This document shows, in pieces, positions 1 to 12,299 of a DNA stretch of 64,000 nucleotides. The first letter of the stretch is position 1. Each line of letters starts with the position of its first letter. The position numbers and the translations under genes were made by a program. The stretch is taken from positions 55,781,899-55,845,898 of the forward strand of contig CP136067.1 in the NCBI GenBank assembly GCA_032622095.1, written 5' to 3'. The notes beneath the pieces were generated by a model, which saw only the letters and a list, made by a program, of their open reading frames with translations, had not been told where the DNA came from and did not search any database. This DNA is from Siphonodentalium dalli (lineage: Eukaryota > Mollusca > Scaphopoda > Gadilida > Siphonodentaliidae).

Positions 1-2592
1 AATCACTTTTTGTCACAGCATTTTATTGCCATCGCATTACGAGTGTAACGAGACCGTGTGAGAATGATTTATTAAATAATTTAGTGATATCGCGCAGATA
101 ACATTCATCTGAATCATGTGTCAGAAAAGTACTTTGAATTGCTTCTTGGTTATACTATCACTAGTCTATCAATGACTATCAGTTAATTGTTTACCCAAAA
201 TTCTGCTAAATCTACGTGTATGCTTATGATACAATGATTTTATGTTTACAACATGACATTGAACATAATTAATTTGATCATAATGCGGTGGGTCACTGGG
301 TTATATTACGTTGAATTTTGAAGAGATCTTTTGATATTCAATTTATTCTGTTCCCGCTAAATGGGAAAGTGGTTACACAAGCTTTCTGGTTTTCTAGTAA
401 TTTCTACCTCAATCTGTCACCAAACTATGTTTTATTTCATGTATAAATTACTAATAGACATGTGATTATAAAATCATTATATACCGGTACTTAATAACTT
501 AATACGACGACAGCATGTTATAAACACGGACAAACTTCCGATGAAGTCGAAATACAGAACGAAGTAGCTTTTTTGAGTTCGATGAATAGGCTCAATCAGG
601 TTTACAATTAGACAAGTATTTTTGGGCAGAGCTTCATCGTTGACGATTGGATTCAACCAATCACATTGGTCAGGAGTCAGGACGGCCAAAGAGAGGGTGT
701 GGTCTTTGCTCTTTGGCATAAACGATTGGCATGATGTTACTCAATGCACTTTGTCACGTGACTGCGTGACACTTAAATTGCTACAGTGAGTGAGAAAGTC
801 AGCACGCTTTGATCTTTATCGCGTGTTGTCGCCGAGTTAGAATGTCCGTCGAATGCTTTGATGTCTTGCTACAATTTAGCTATTTGTGGCTACGAACACG
901 TCGAACAGTTACTGTGTGGACAGCATCAGTTGCCCTAAGCCCATAAGACCACCATGGCAATTCAGCTGGAACCAACCACATCATAGAACGTTAGCATGAC
1001 TGCTTGACCAGTGTGATATTACTCTCCGATAAAAACAATTGTAAGTCACTTGTAAAAACAGAAGCAAAATGCGCAGATTTGAAAACAAGTCAACCCAGTC
1101 AATTTAATACTTGCGTTGTGAAACTGTGTGTACAATGAGTGTCCGCCACGCCCATAACATGTGCTTATCCTATGTCCCCTCTAGACTGGTGAACGTAGAC
1201 GCATCCCAACTGATGGGCGAATCATTGGCGATATATTTGTCTGCAATTTTGTTAGTTATATGTATTTGTCAACTCGAATGGAATAATCGATCAATTAAAA
1301 TAGAGTTATCGCTCCTATGCCACGTGGCGCGTTCATGCTGTCAGTGTGTTAGGAGTTCAATGCGTCGATTATCGCGTTGTTTATATTGTACATATGGAAG
1401 CTTGACCGATGATTCAATCAGACATCTGTCTCACTTACTGTTAGAATAAGTAATAAGTTATGATTTGTCATGAGTGAAGCTCGGTGAGCGGACGCGGGTA
1501 TATACGGAGAATGATAATCGGATATTTGTTTTAATCGGGGTTATGTAATATAATGTATGGACATAAACGGAACATAAAATCAACATTTTATCGGATTGTC
1601 ATTCATCTCAAATATAAAATAATTCTTCAACATGTAATTATCTTATATCGTATACGATAAATTTGTATATAACACGTTGATTGTACTATTATAATGATCC
1701 ACATACGTTCTAACTGGCTACTAGTATGAGTACGTCGCTTGGACTCTCTTCAATGACACGGTCGGTAATTGGGTTCGAGGTTCGAGATTCGGTTCGATTC
1801 GAAACCAAGACGATGATTCGGTTTCAAGGTTCGGTTCGACCTAAATTATAAGGTTCGCAGGGCCCTAATTTTAGAGACAAATTTGATCAAATTCAGATTT
1901 TATGTAAGTAGTGGCATGCCCTCACAACTTAGCTAGTTTCTGAATTCCAAGGAAAAATATGGCCCTAAGAGCCCAACATATTTCTGACCTTTAAATTGAC
2001 TTAAGATGGGTTCATGCTATGTGTATCATTGACATGTACATGAAAAATAAGATAAACTTTGTTCTTATTTGCATAATTAATAACTCTCCAATAATGAGAT
2101 TTCTCAATGTCAAAATGATTGTTATATAAACATTACTGTTACAGAGGAATTACAGATAAAAGTCCAATTAGTTTAATAAGATACAACATTTTAATAAAAC
2201 TTGAAATTAAACATTGAAAAAGGTCAAAACATGTAAAAAATATTCTGAAAATCATATTCAGACCAGAATATTTGAAAATACTACACAACTACAGATGTTT
2301 GTTTACAAATTACTGTAACAGTTTTGCTTACATTTCAATGGTTTCAACATGCAAATTTCATTATTGGAGAACTATCAATAATGAATATATTAAGAACAAA
2401 GTTTTTATCTATTTCTCCATGTTCTTCTTGTGGTGATGTTTTTACAGACTTTTATATTTTTGCACATTACCCATTACAAATGCCTTTGGTGCCTTTCACT
2501 GTAATCTAAATTTTGTGAAATTTCTCTACTGGGCCTATTATATCCAAAAAGTGAACAGTTACAGAGGAAATATGTAAATTAAAGCAACAAAC
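1..2592 (-). other. E78: Intron 5 of E78, partial
   Basis: This stretch lies past the exon 5 donor and runs out of the window. It is AT-rich with no exon that continues the LBD: I looked on the minus strand for the D-Q-x-x-L-(I/L)-K-x-G-F-F motif and did not see it. Around 1772-1860 there is a GGTTCG-rich inverted patch that looks like a transposon end, not classified. Nothing else is recognised. Confidence 0.7.
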
Positions 2593-2737
2593 CTGGAACA
2601 CGTTTGGAGAACTCAACAACACTTTGAATTGCAGGTGTGACCAGAATAGCGAGGTTTTGCCACATCATCAAGCGTTGGTTCTCGAGTTCTACACTTGAGT
2701 ACTGCACGAGGCCATCATCAAGTTTTATTGAGGTAAT
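2593..2737 (-). CDS. E78: E78 exon 5: LBD helices up to helix 3
   Basis: This exon encodes residues 281-328 and the first base of codon 329. The sequence ends [30 protein letters not shown] is the end of helix 3 in the nuclear receptor LBD signature, normally followed by F-x-x-L-x-x-x-D-Q. Upstream, [13 protein letters not shown] is compatible with helices 1-2. The acceptor is TTTTTAG (AG at 2739-2738) and the donor GTTTGT starts at 2592. The DQ-containing exon expected next is not in 1-2592. Confidence 0.9.
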
Positions 2738-5700
2738 CTAAAAACAAACATACATGGAATTAACATAGATTTAATTACAGGGTATACACAGGTTCTAGGA
2801 AATGACAAAACATCCTTGTCTGGTATTCAAGCAAAAAATAAGAGCTGGGCTGTCGCCGGGTGCATACCCCCATGTCGGATACTGAGGAGTGTGGGCATAC
2901 CTATAACCCATGGCTGACATACTGCTGAAGGCAGACACACAAGCAAAAAAATCAACATTTTCAGATAAACAAAGATGAATAACTCTAGAACCGAAAACCT
3001 GAAGAAAACAATTGAACACTCCATTGAATGTCCTGATAGTGGTGAAAATCCAAACCAAATTTTATTGAGATCCGACAACATGTGGCTGAGATATTAGATC
3101 GGACGGAAAAAAAAACAACATTTGCATATAAACAAAGAAGAATAACTAGAATGGAAAATCCAAACAAAATTATTTAAACACTTAGCCCTTTACCCAACAG
3201 AAGGGCCCTGTGCCAATGCATTCTCTTATATATGCGAGTCGACCATAGGTCGCCTCGCATATATAAGAGAATGCATTGGCTTAACACATTAAAAATTATA
3301 AAATTGTTAAAGAATGTAAGAAAAAATGGTAAAAAGTGTTAAAAAAAGATTTTTGTTTAGGCCAATGCATTCTCTTATATATGCGAGGCGACCTATGGTC
3401 GACTCGCATATATAAGAGAATGCATTGGCACAGGGCATAACTGTAACTATCACAATGTGGTGAAGGAGCCGGTTCCAATGATATCCATATTTGTATGGTT
3501 CTATTGAGACAGACCGAAGATATTTTAGGCTGTTGAAGCTTTATTTGGCCGGTTTTGGCCGGTTTGTTGGGTAAAGGGTTAACACTTGATTTTAATACCT
3601 TGGTTACAACAATAATACTTGGTTACAACAATAATAAATTATGATAGAACGTTATTCCAGTTTACATCTGCCACTATTTTTTATATATCGTATTAATTTC
3701 ATCTGGCATTTGTCCTGTTAAAACCAGGAAGCAGAAAATGTATGTTAAATAAGCACATATCATTGCACTAATTGCTAGATATTCATATCAAGAGATATTA
3801 ATATATAACAGAGGAGTTAGTAATACCAAAGTAGAAGGTTTTCTTTGCAGTAACTTGAGTTTGTCCTCTGTGACTGCACAATGGGCGTGGTGTGCCTGCG
3901 AGACACTCAGTATCGTGTCGTATATCGCTAAATGCTTGCTCTCGAGTTCAGCCTGATCACCCGTCGAATCTGCAGATATTGATAATCGGTCTTGTTCTTC
4001 CTGTGCCTTAGCTCGTTTCGGAACCCGACCATATCTGACAGCTGAAGGATGAAATTAGAACAAAGAATGAGTAAACTTTTTCTTTACAATTCCCCAGTCT
4101 AATTCCAGCTAACATCCAAATAATGAATTTAAAGACATATTATGTACCGGTACTTGTTCGGGTGCGTGAAACTGATAAGTTAGTATTCAGGCGCTATCAC
4201 AACTGGATGAATGTTACATTCTACTAACATCGCTGAAAATTTGAAGCAAATCGACTGTACAAATCCATAGAAAACATCGTCAGAACTATGCTCAATTGTA
4301 AATATTTACTACTCGATTCAGGACGCATCTATCGGCGATAAACTAACAAAAATTATTTTGCCATCGAGAGTCACTGCATTTAATTCATATATAAGAATGA
4401 TATATGAGATCACGTAATGGCGTTGTCAACTTCGATATACTTTTTGTAAAAATTACTCCAAAATTCTCCATTTCTATTTTATCACCATACCGGAGTGTTC
4501 CACATCACTTTAATAAAAATATAAATTTGATAAACGTATTAAAAAAAAAATTCTATAATTGTGTGGCATGTGCCGTTTTCAGTTTTAGCTTTGTATCAAA
4601 ATTGATATCTCTTGCAGGGGCCATGAAAGGATAAACTGGAAGATAAATTCTGATGTGTCACCTGTTTTTTACATGATTGTACTACAAGATGATCAATGAT
4701 GATCTGTTGATAATTTACATTCATGAATATAATTCATATATTTAACAGTGAGTTCTAAACTCCATCAGAATGAACAGTGATTTATTGTCCTATAAGAATC
4801 AAATTAAGTAAAAAGTGGATGATGGATCACCAACCATACAGGCCTACATGTAAAATTTGTTTGCACCCCACCTGCATAGCCTAATGTTTTCAGGCCATTT
4901 ACTTTCATCTTCCAAAATATAACCCCACAGAATATATAGTAGAAAACACAATGTATAATTGAGACATAAGCCTGCAAATAGTGTCTTGTCATTTGCAGAA
5001 TAAGGTCCCCAGAGGGTGAATTTAGTGATGCTATCCCACACAATGGGCTAGCATCACCAAATTCACCCTCTGAGGACCTCATTCTGCTTAGGCCTCATTT
5101 TCTGGGAAGCATCTATAGTCTAAAAATAACATTGTTTTAAGTAACTTTTTTACTTCTAGGAAGTTTCTATATCCCCTAATTTGCAGAAGATAAAATGCAT
5201 AATAGAGGTGACTAATAAGTGAACATCATCAACTTCAACTGGGGAACTTCAATCTGATCTTATAGTCGGGGAGCCAATAAGGTCCACGTGCACCGCCCCC
5301 CGATGATTACAAATAACCTTATTTTTATTGTTCCCTATGGTATCCAGATAAAGAATCCGGATTTCACCGAAAAATAAAGGTGGCCCTACTAGGTGCTAGA
5401 GCCATTTGAATCCAAGATGGCCACCATTTCCTCTAATTCCGACCAGCTGTATTTAATCGTTGTAATAGATCGGTTGCCATTGACGAGAGTTCAGTAATAG
5501 ATACAGAAAGAGGATTTGAAAAAGAGGGGTGAAATTATCGATTTTTTTTGCAAGACGATTATGCTGTATTTAATCGTTATAATAGATCGGTTGTTAGCAA
5601 AAGACAGAGACAAGATGTACGCCATTTTGTTGGTATGATGTCCTTCTTCAAAATGACGCAAATAATTTTGAAAAAAATTAAAAATGGCCACCGAAAAATG

Positions 5701-8700
5701 ACGTCATATGCACGAATATAGGAAATTTAATTAATATCTCACCATATCTTCCATTTTTCTTCACATTAATCATTAGTAAATGGCAATGTTTTTGAGACAG
5801 GCATCAAGCGTGATATTATAGCGTCATTTTAAGACATTTGCCATTGACGAGGGTTCAGTAATAGATACAGAAAGAGGATTTATTTGAAAAAGAGGGGTGA
5901 AATTTTCAACAAAAAAAATTTGCAAGACAGTCTTGATAGTCATTTTATCGACAAACCACACAGGCTGTTAATAGAATGTCAACAACTATGTGCTTTATTT
6001 TATTGGATGGATGTTTTAGTTCAATGGGAATGAAATTGGTGTAGAAAATTTGCAAAATGGCGGCCGAAAATATGAAAAATGGTAAATATTGCCCCAGGGT
6101 GTCCTGCAATGGCTTACAAGTTGTGGTTGATATATAAAATTGGCTAATCTGTATTATATACATTGAATACTAACATGTCTGATGCACCATGGATCATTGT
6201 TTCTATTTTTCACCACTGACATCACCAGAAATATTGGATTTTTCTCTCACAAACTTGACATAAATATCGGCAAAAATTAACTTTTCAGGGTTGGACAATT
6301 TTTTTAAGTAAAATGCAACTATCATTGGTATCAAAAGTATTTATTGTTTTGGTCTATCTTAAATGTGTCACACTACGGTGTTTATAGACCAAATTGCTCA
6401 AGATGGCTTCCAAAATGGCAACCAAATTTGTAAAAAGTAAATTTTTTACATATATCCCGAACATTATTAGCTGCGTTATTCGACAAGGTAGCAAACTGTG
6501 ACTCACTTGGTTATTATACGTGTTGCACTACCAGCGGTAACGAATGTTGGTAGCGGGGTGGCACGCGGTAATGCACCGCACAAACGTGGTGACATTACCG
6601 CTACGCGGGTAGCATTTTTGTAACGAGGTTAATGACGGGATTCGATGGCTGACCGTCAATCTTCCAAAATAGGACGGCCGTTCTCACGATCTCCGTCCAT
6701 GTTTGTGTACCGTGAAGTGTATTATTAAAATATTGAAATAGATGAAAGCCGAGTATCGGGAAATATGCCCATTATAACGGGATTCCAGATTAAGTAAAGG
6801 TAAGTATAAGTTACTTTGAGAAAGTCATTTTTCAATTAATGTGAATATTAAAATATTACAATAACATTTCTAGTCTCGTTTTATTGCCTAAAATTGCCAT
6901 ATTTGTAATCAGTATAACTGGCCTCAATGGGTGAAATAAATATTTGTGTTTTGTTGATGGTGCTATTATATAGTAAAACTACACACGTGACGCACGCGCG
7001 AATGGCTGTTTTGTGTTTTGGACACTTGTATTTACATTACTTCAATGCGTCCGTTTGGCTCGCAGAAGGTAGTTCAGATATTTATGGATCTATTTTGGTA
7101 TTGCGAATAATATTATGTGCGAACCACCACGTGGCTTCAAACAGACAAGTCTCATTCGATCTTTAAAATGTTGTGCACGTAATAGCTATTTATAAATATT
7201 TGTCGCACAAAAGTGAGACAAATGCTCTTTATTGCTACCGTATCGGGAATACTAACAAGGACTAAAACACACCGAATTCGATCACTTGAAATAATTATGT
7301 TACAATGTTAACCTCTGTATATAACCAAACAAACATATTTTATCTTTCCAACACCATGCATGTTTTTTTTCCAAATAACGATTAGATAGGAATACCGGTA
7401 TGTGATATAATTTATACTGCGACCCACCGAGAACTACAAGTGCACGCCCTCGCCAAAAGTTGCAATTTCACATCAAACGATGCCGCCCGCCACGCACTCA
7501 TGAGCGCATGAATGTTCACGTAACAAAATCAAAGACTGATTTGACAACGTTGTGTCTTTCAATGTTTGGTGTTTTGCGTGTGTCTTTTGTCGCGCACATT
7601 GGTGATGATAACAACTTTACTTTGCTGCATGACATGTGCCACGCTTTCTTAGTTATTCTTAGTTATACATTTTATTCCCACCGACAAGAAATCTTCATGT
7701 GCAAATGTTTGTAAATTGCTTTACTATTTCACGCATGCGTACTCTTGAGTGCCTAATAAACATACATGTACGATTATTAAAATCGAGGTAAAATTCCAAC
7801 CTGTCTGATTGTTGACAGTGAACAGCACACTGTAGATTCACAGACCTGGCTATCCATCGAAACTATTTCTGTCACATGGCATCAGTAAACCAGTCAGATG
7901 GTGCGATTTGTTGGGATGTATGGTACTAATATTTCCAGTCTGTACGTTGATTCCGCCCTGTACTATTATTCAGTTACGCGACATTTTCCAACCTGTACTA
8001 TTATTCCACCCTGTACTTTTATTAGGCACTCAAGAGTACAATCATACGTCTTGGCGATAATATACTATTTACGCGCCGATTATGTTTGGCATATGAACAC
8101 AACTATAGATTTGTGAATTATGAATATTTCTGCAATGATCGCCGCCCTGGCCTCCAAGACTAAACTCGGACTCAGTGTTACTAATGCACCGTCCCCGCTG
8201 GTTTCGACCAAATTCAGATAAATGGAGGATTTACTTTTCCCATTTTATAAGAAATTTAGATTTCGGAAACACACAAAAAAAATAAAAAATTCCGCATGAG
8301 TGGAAACCGATATAGGAATCGGGTGCGTAAATCATTTGACGATATGTAAGATAGATGCTAACAACAAAACTATTACTCCACGGTGTTTTGGGTAATCCAG
8401 TCGCCGTAAGCAACTATAGCTGAGTTCAAAAACCGCCGACGTGATTAAACATGATGTACGTGTACCTTTGTAATACCGTATGTTACATGTAAACCAGACA
8501 TGTTCATATGTAATCCAATTGCATTATTATTCATTTATATTCATTACGTATACATAATTACGTGCAGCTTACAGGTATTCATTCAATACAAAAGTTATTC
8601 ATAATCATTTACCTACCGTGTGACGCCTTGTTTCAGTCGTGTTCTCTCCGCGGTGGAGGGCCGTTAGCGGTAATTTGAACGCGGTTACGAAAAAAATACC

Positions 8701-11700
8701 GCGGTGAACGGCGGTAACGAACACCAATAACGCGGTGACCTGCGGTAACCAACGGTAAAAATACTGTACCAGTACCGCGGGTCAACCGCCCTCCGTCGCG
8801 GTACAGAATGATAACCGCGGTATTTTGGTGGTAACACCGCGGTAAGTACCGGCCCATAACCTCGTTAAACAGGTCGCTTACTGAGAGCATAGCTGTATAT
8901 GCATACCTGGAATAAGCTGTATGGTCATTGACGAGCGTATGGCTATATAGGGAGTGCCCTTTTGGTAACGGGTGGGTCGTATATTTATATATGTTGTGGA
9001 TGTATTATCATCGGTGGTGTATATGGTGTAGATGAATGATCATGGATGGCGTGTATGAGTATACAGTGAGTTGATGAATTGTCATGTGTGAGGTGTATAT
9101 GCAAGTATGAGACTTATGAGTGGTCATGTGTGCGGGTATTGGTATATTTGGAAGGGCTCACCATTGGTGGGTGAGTTGTATATGTATATCTGGATTGACT
9201 CTATGGTCATGGGTATGGCGAATAGATATACATGTAGTGGCTGTATGGTCCATGGTGAGGTGAATAGGTATACAATGAGTGACTGCATGATCGTGAATGT
9301 GGTAAATATGTATACATAGAGTGACTATATGGTCAGGTGTAGGAGTATACCTGGTGTTCATGCATGGTGATTCATGGCTGTATCGTCATTTGTGGCATGT
9401 ACCGGTATAGCCAAATAAGGCTGTATGGTCAGGTGTACGTGTATAGAGTGGGTGACTATATTGTCATTTGTGTGGTGTTTATGTACATATGAGGTCATGG
9501 GATGCGTTGTACACGTGTAATTTGGGTGGCTATCGCTTTCCACAATAACTCAAGGATATGTTAATCAATAGAGAGGTCGTGTCAAAGAGTTCTCCACCTT
9601 GATAGTGTTTGTGTACATGGGGGGAACTTTAAACGTGAAAAGCGATAGCCACCCATTACCACACAGTCATTCCATATATGCATAAACACCACAGACATAA
9701 CAATATAGTGACCAACTGTATAAACGTAAACCTGACCCATGACCATACAGCCATGCGTCACAATGCAAGCACACCGGGTATAATCCAAAACATGACACAT
9801 AACCATAGAGTCACTCCTTGTATACCCATTCACCTCACCATTGGCCATACGGTCATCCCATGTATACCTATTCTCCACACACACATGGTCAAATAGACAT
9901 TCAATATATACATCAACACCACAACAATGACCATAGAGTCACCCCGGGTATACATATCCACCTCACCAATGGTCATATAGCCACTCGCTTCATACACATA
10001 CCCTCATCCATGGCACCTGGTATACTCCTTCATCTGACCTTCATCTCGCCATATAGTCACCCTGTGTGTACCTATTCAAAACATTCATACATGATCATGG
10101 TCAATCATTGTATATATATTCACCTCACCCTTGGCCATGTCACTCCATGTATCCCTATTTGTCACACCATAGCAGAATAGCCACTCAAGATATACTAATA
10201 CTCCCCAGCCATGTCAGTATATTCAATCCATGTATGCATATGCACATCACCCATGGCATATAGCCGCTCGCTATATACACATACCCCTCGCACATGACCA
10301 TATAGCAACACATGTGTATGCCCGTATAACCTACACATGACCATACCGCAACGAGTCACCAAGCAGGAACACCGGGTATACTCATACACCTGACACATGA
10401 CAATTTAGTCACTCCCTGCATAGCTATTCATTACATTTATGATCATACAGTCACTCATTGTATACATACATGTACTCGTCTCACCATTGATCATACAATA
10501 ACTCCCTGTATACCTATTCGCCTTACCTATGATCATATAGTAACTCCCTGCATTCACCCTATATCCAGTTGATATGTTTTATCATAATGGACCAGAATAG
10601 CCACATATTATGTTCATCTCAGTTCCGTTTCAAAGTTCTGCCCATTTCCTTTCAATAATATGGCAAGAATCACAAAAGAGGTTCTCCTCCAATTTCATAC
10701 TGCAACTTTAAAATGAATTTGTCATGCCCCATACGGAACTGGGACAAACATAATAGAACGTGGTTGTCAGCTAATTAACTAACACGTATAATAACCAAGT
10801 GAATCGAGTCACAATTTAATACCTTGTCGGATAACGCAGAGAATAATGTTCGGGATATATGTAAAAAAAAAAAACTTTTTACAAATTTGGTTGCCATTTT
10901 GGAAGCCATCTTGAGCAATTTGGTCTATAAACACCGTAGTGTGACACATTTAAGATATACCAAAACAATAAATACCTTTGATACCAATGATAGTTGCATT
11001 TTACTTAAAACAATTGTCCAACCCTGAAAAGTAAATTTTTGCCGATATTTATGTCAAGTTTGTGAGAGAAATATCCAATATTTCTGGTGATGTCAGTGGT
11101 GACCAATAGAAACAATGATCCATGGTGCATCAGACATGTTAGTATTCAATGTATATAATACAGATTAGCCACATTTTATATATCAACACAACTTGTAAGC
11201 CATTGCAGGACACCCTGGGGCAATATTTACCATTTTTCATATTTTCGGCCGCCATTTTCGAAATTTTCTACACCAATTTCATTCCATTGAAGTAAAACAT
11301 CCGTCCATTAAAATAAAGCAAATAGTTGTTGACATTCTATTAACATCCTGTGTGGTTTGTCGTTAAAATGACTATCAAAATCGTCTTGCAAAAATAATCG
11401 AAAATTTCACCCCTCTTTTTAAAATCCTCTTTCTGTATCTATTACTGAACCATCGTCAATGGCAAATGTCTTAAAATGACGCTATAATATCACGCTTGAT
11501 GACTGTCGCAAAAACATTGCCATTTACTAATGATTAATGTGAAGAAAAATGGAAGATATGGTGAAATATTAATTAAATTTCCTATTTTCGTGCATATGAC
11601 GTCATTTTTCGGTGGCCATTTTGAATTAGTTTCGAAATTATTTGCCGTCATTTTGAAGAAGGACATCATACCAACAAAATGGCATACATTTTGTCTGTGT

Positions 11701-12249
11701 CTTTTGCTAATAACCGATCTATTACAACGATTAAATACAGCAAAATCGTCTTGCAAAAAAAATCGAAAATTTCACCCCTATTTTTCAAATCCTCTTTCTG
11801 TATCTATTACTGAACCCTCGTCAATGTCAAATGTCTTAAAATGACGCTATAATATCACGCTTGATGACTGTTTCAAAAACATTGCCATTTACTAATGATT
11901 AATGTGAAGAAAAATGGAAGATATGGTGAAATATTAATTAAATCTCCTATTTTCGTGCATATGACGTCATTTTTCGGCGGCCATTTTGAATTTTTTTCGA
12001 AATTATTTGCCGTCATTTTGAAGAAGGACATCATACCAACAAAATTGCATACATTTTGTCTGTGTGTTTTGCTAACAACCGATCTATTACAACGATTAAA
12101 TACAGCTGGTCGGAATTAGAGGAAATGGCGGCCACCTTGGATTCAAATGACTCTAGCACCTAGTAGGGCCACCTTTATTTTTCGGTGAAATCCGGATTCT
12201 TTATCTGGATACCATAGGGAACAATAAAAATAAGGTTATTTGTAATCAT

Positions 12250-12299
<50 letters not shown>

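Noticed and set aside
1111-1449. 112-codon plus-strand frame
   Set aside because: It lies in E78 intron 5, with odd Cys/Ser composition and no recognised domain.
1772-1862. GGTTCG-rich inverted patch as a full transposon
   Set aside because: No second end or target duplication could be found.
1-2592. Next E78 LBD exon
   Set aside because: A minus-strand search by eye for the F-x-x-L...D-Q...K-x-G-F-F motif with splice sites gave nothing, so the exon must lie outside the window.
9107-10400. Several His/Thr/Tyr-rich open frames on both strands
   Set aside because: They are translations of the tatggtcatg/atgacc minisatellite units, with no start context, splice sites or domain.
11530-12119. 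Paired 104- and 74-codon frames with the same start ([16 protein letters not shown])
   Set aside because: They come from the direct duplication in the foldback arm; no known domain, and the left arm version is broken.
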